DNA from: Mactra quadrangularis
Lineage: Eukaryota; Mollusca; Bivalvia; Venerida; Mactridae
Direction of reading: 5' to 3'
DNA length: 64,000 nucleotides
Assembly: GCA_025267735.1 (NCBI GenBank)
Contig: CM046311.1
Span: 26,263,329 to 26,327,328 of the forward strand
The notes under the pieces: model-generated
The model's database searches: none
Seen by the model: the letters and a program-made list of their open reading frames with translations, nothing else
What the model was told of the DNA's origin: nothing
Position numbers and translations under genes: made by a program
Shown: positions 63,826 to 64,000 of the stretch, piece after piece
Layout of the letters: the number at the start of each line of letters is the position of its first letter
Position numbering within the stretch: the first letter of the stretch is position 1

Positions 63826-64000
63826 TTTTTTATACGCCCGTTTTGAAAAAACGGTCGTATTATGTTATGCTGTTGTCCGTCTGTCCGTCTGTCCGTCCGT
63901 GGACAATTGCTTGTCCGGATGATAACTCAAGAAAGGATGTACCTAGGTTCCTCAAATTTTATGTGTGGATAGCCCTTGGGTAGAGGAGGTTCCCTATTGA
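63826..64000 (+). repeat. Pearl-like tandem-core element, family 1, left terminus, cut by right edge
   Basis: 'tatacgcccgttttgaaaaa acggtcgtattatgtt', a (GTCC/GTCT)n tract, then 'ggacaattgcttgtccggat' and 'aactcaagaaaggatgtacctaggttc' are the reverse complement of the right end of the copy at 1-1640. Confidence 0.9.

Overview
The window looks like nuclear DNA of a bivalve mollusc. It is AT-rich, its genes are split by long introns with GT..AG borders, and most of the non-coding sequence consists of transposable-element copies. These include tandem-core elements resembling the 'pearl' elements described from oysters, tRNA-headed SINEs, and nested DNA-transposon MITEs. The species cannot be fixed from sequence alone. 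Nothing prokaryotic or organellar was seen.

Protein-coding content, assembled by hand from splice sites, reading phase and recognised protein families: (1) 1857-7760, minus strand: the first four coding exons of the alpha subunit of mitochondrial processing peptidase (PMPCA), which runs off the left edge. (2) 17007-35877, minus strand: a complete 10-exon gene for an 863-residue PH + IRS-type PTB adaptor of the DOK (docking protein) type, with a long disordered tail carrying tyrosine, 14-3-3 and proline motifs. (3) Plus strand: a signal-peptide exon (38377-38455) and a coiled-coil exon (62266-62379). Their phases match, so they may be the first two exons of one unrecognised secreted or ER protein that leaves the window on the right. 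Genes 2 and 3 are divergent, with their start codons about 2.5 kb apart.

Region by region: 1-1640 is a pearl-like tandem element. 2521-5675 is a large foldback element with another pearl-like copy inside. 6354-6995 is a LINE reverse-transcriptase fragment. 9073-12480 holds SINEs, pearl-like copies and a 399-bp MITE with 9-bp target duplications. 12217-17006 is quiet and may include 3' UTR of the adaptor gene. The introns of the adaptor gene carry a hAT-in-hAT nest (19611-21538), a 14-bp minisatellite (23103-23990), a pogo-like MITE (24894-26211), a pearl-like copy (26802-27596), a 37-unit 49-bp minisatellite (29660-31477), and an SGNH-like pseudogene split by an 863-bp MITE (33855-35430). The right half, probably the long first intron of gene 3, holds hAT-type elements, a mariner relic (50698-51712), a Harbinger-like element with a broken MADF gene and two younger insertions (52263-55004), minisatellites and SINEs. 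A pearl-like terminus inverted relative to the left-edge copy closes the window.

The most noteworthy observations are the dense composite nuclear-receptor-type motif in two different tandem-core families, the TE nests datable from target duplications, the SGNH-like ORF whose frame is restored when a MITE is removed, and an in-frame candidate terminal exon inside PMPCA intron 2. No CRISPR, operon or rRNA gene was seen, and no intact tRNA gene.
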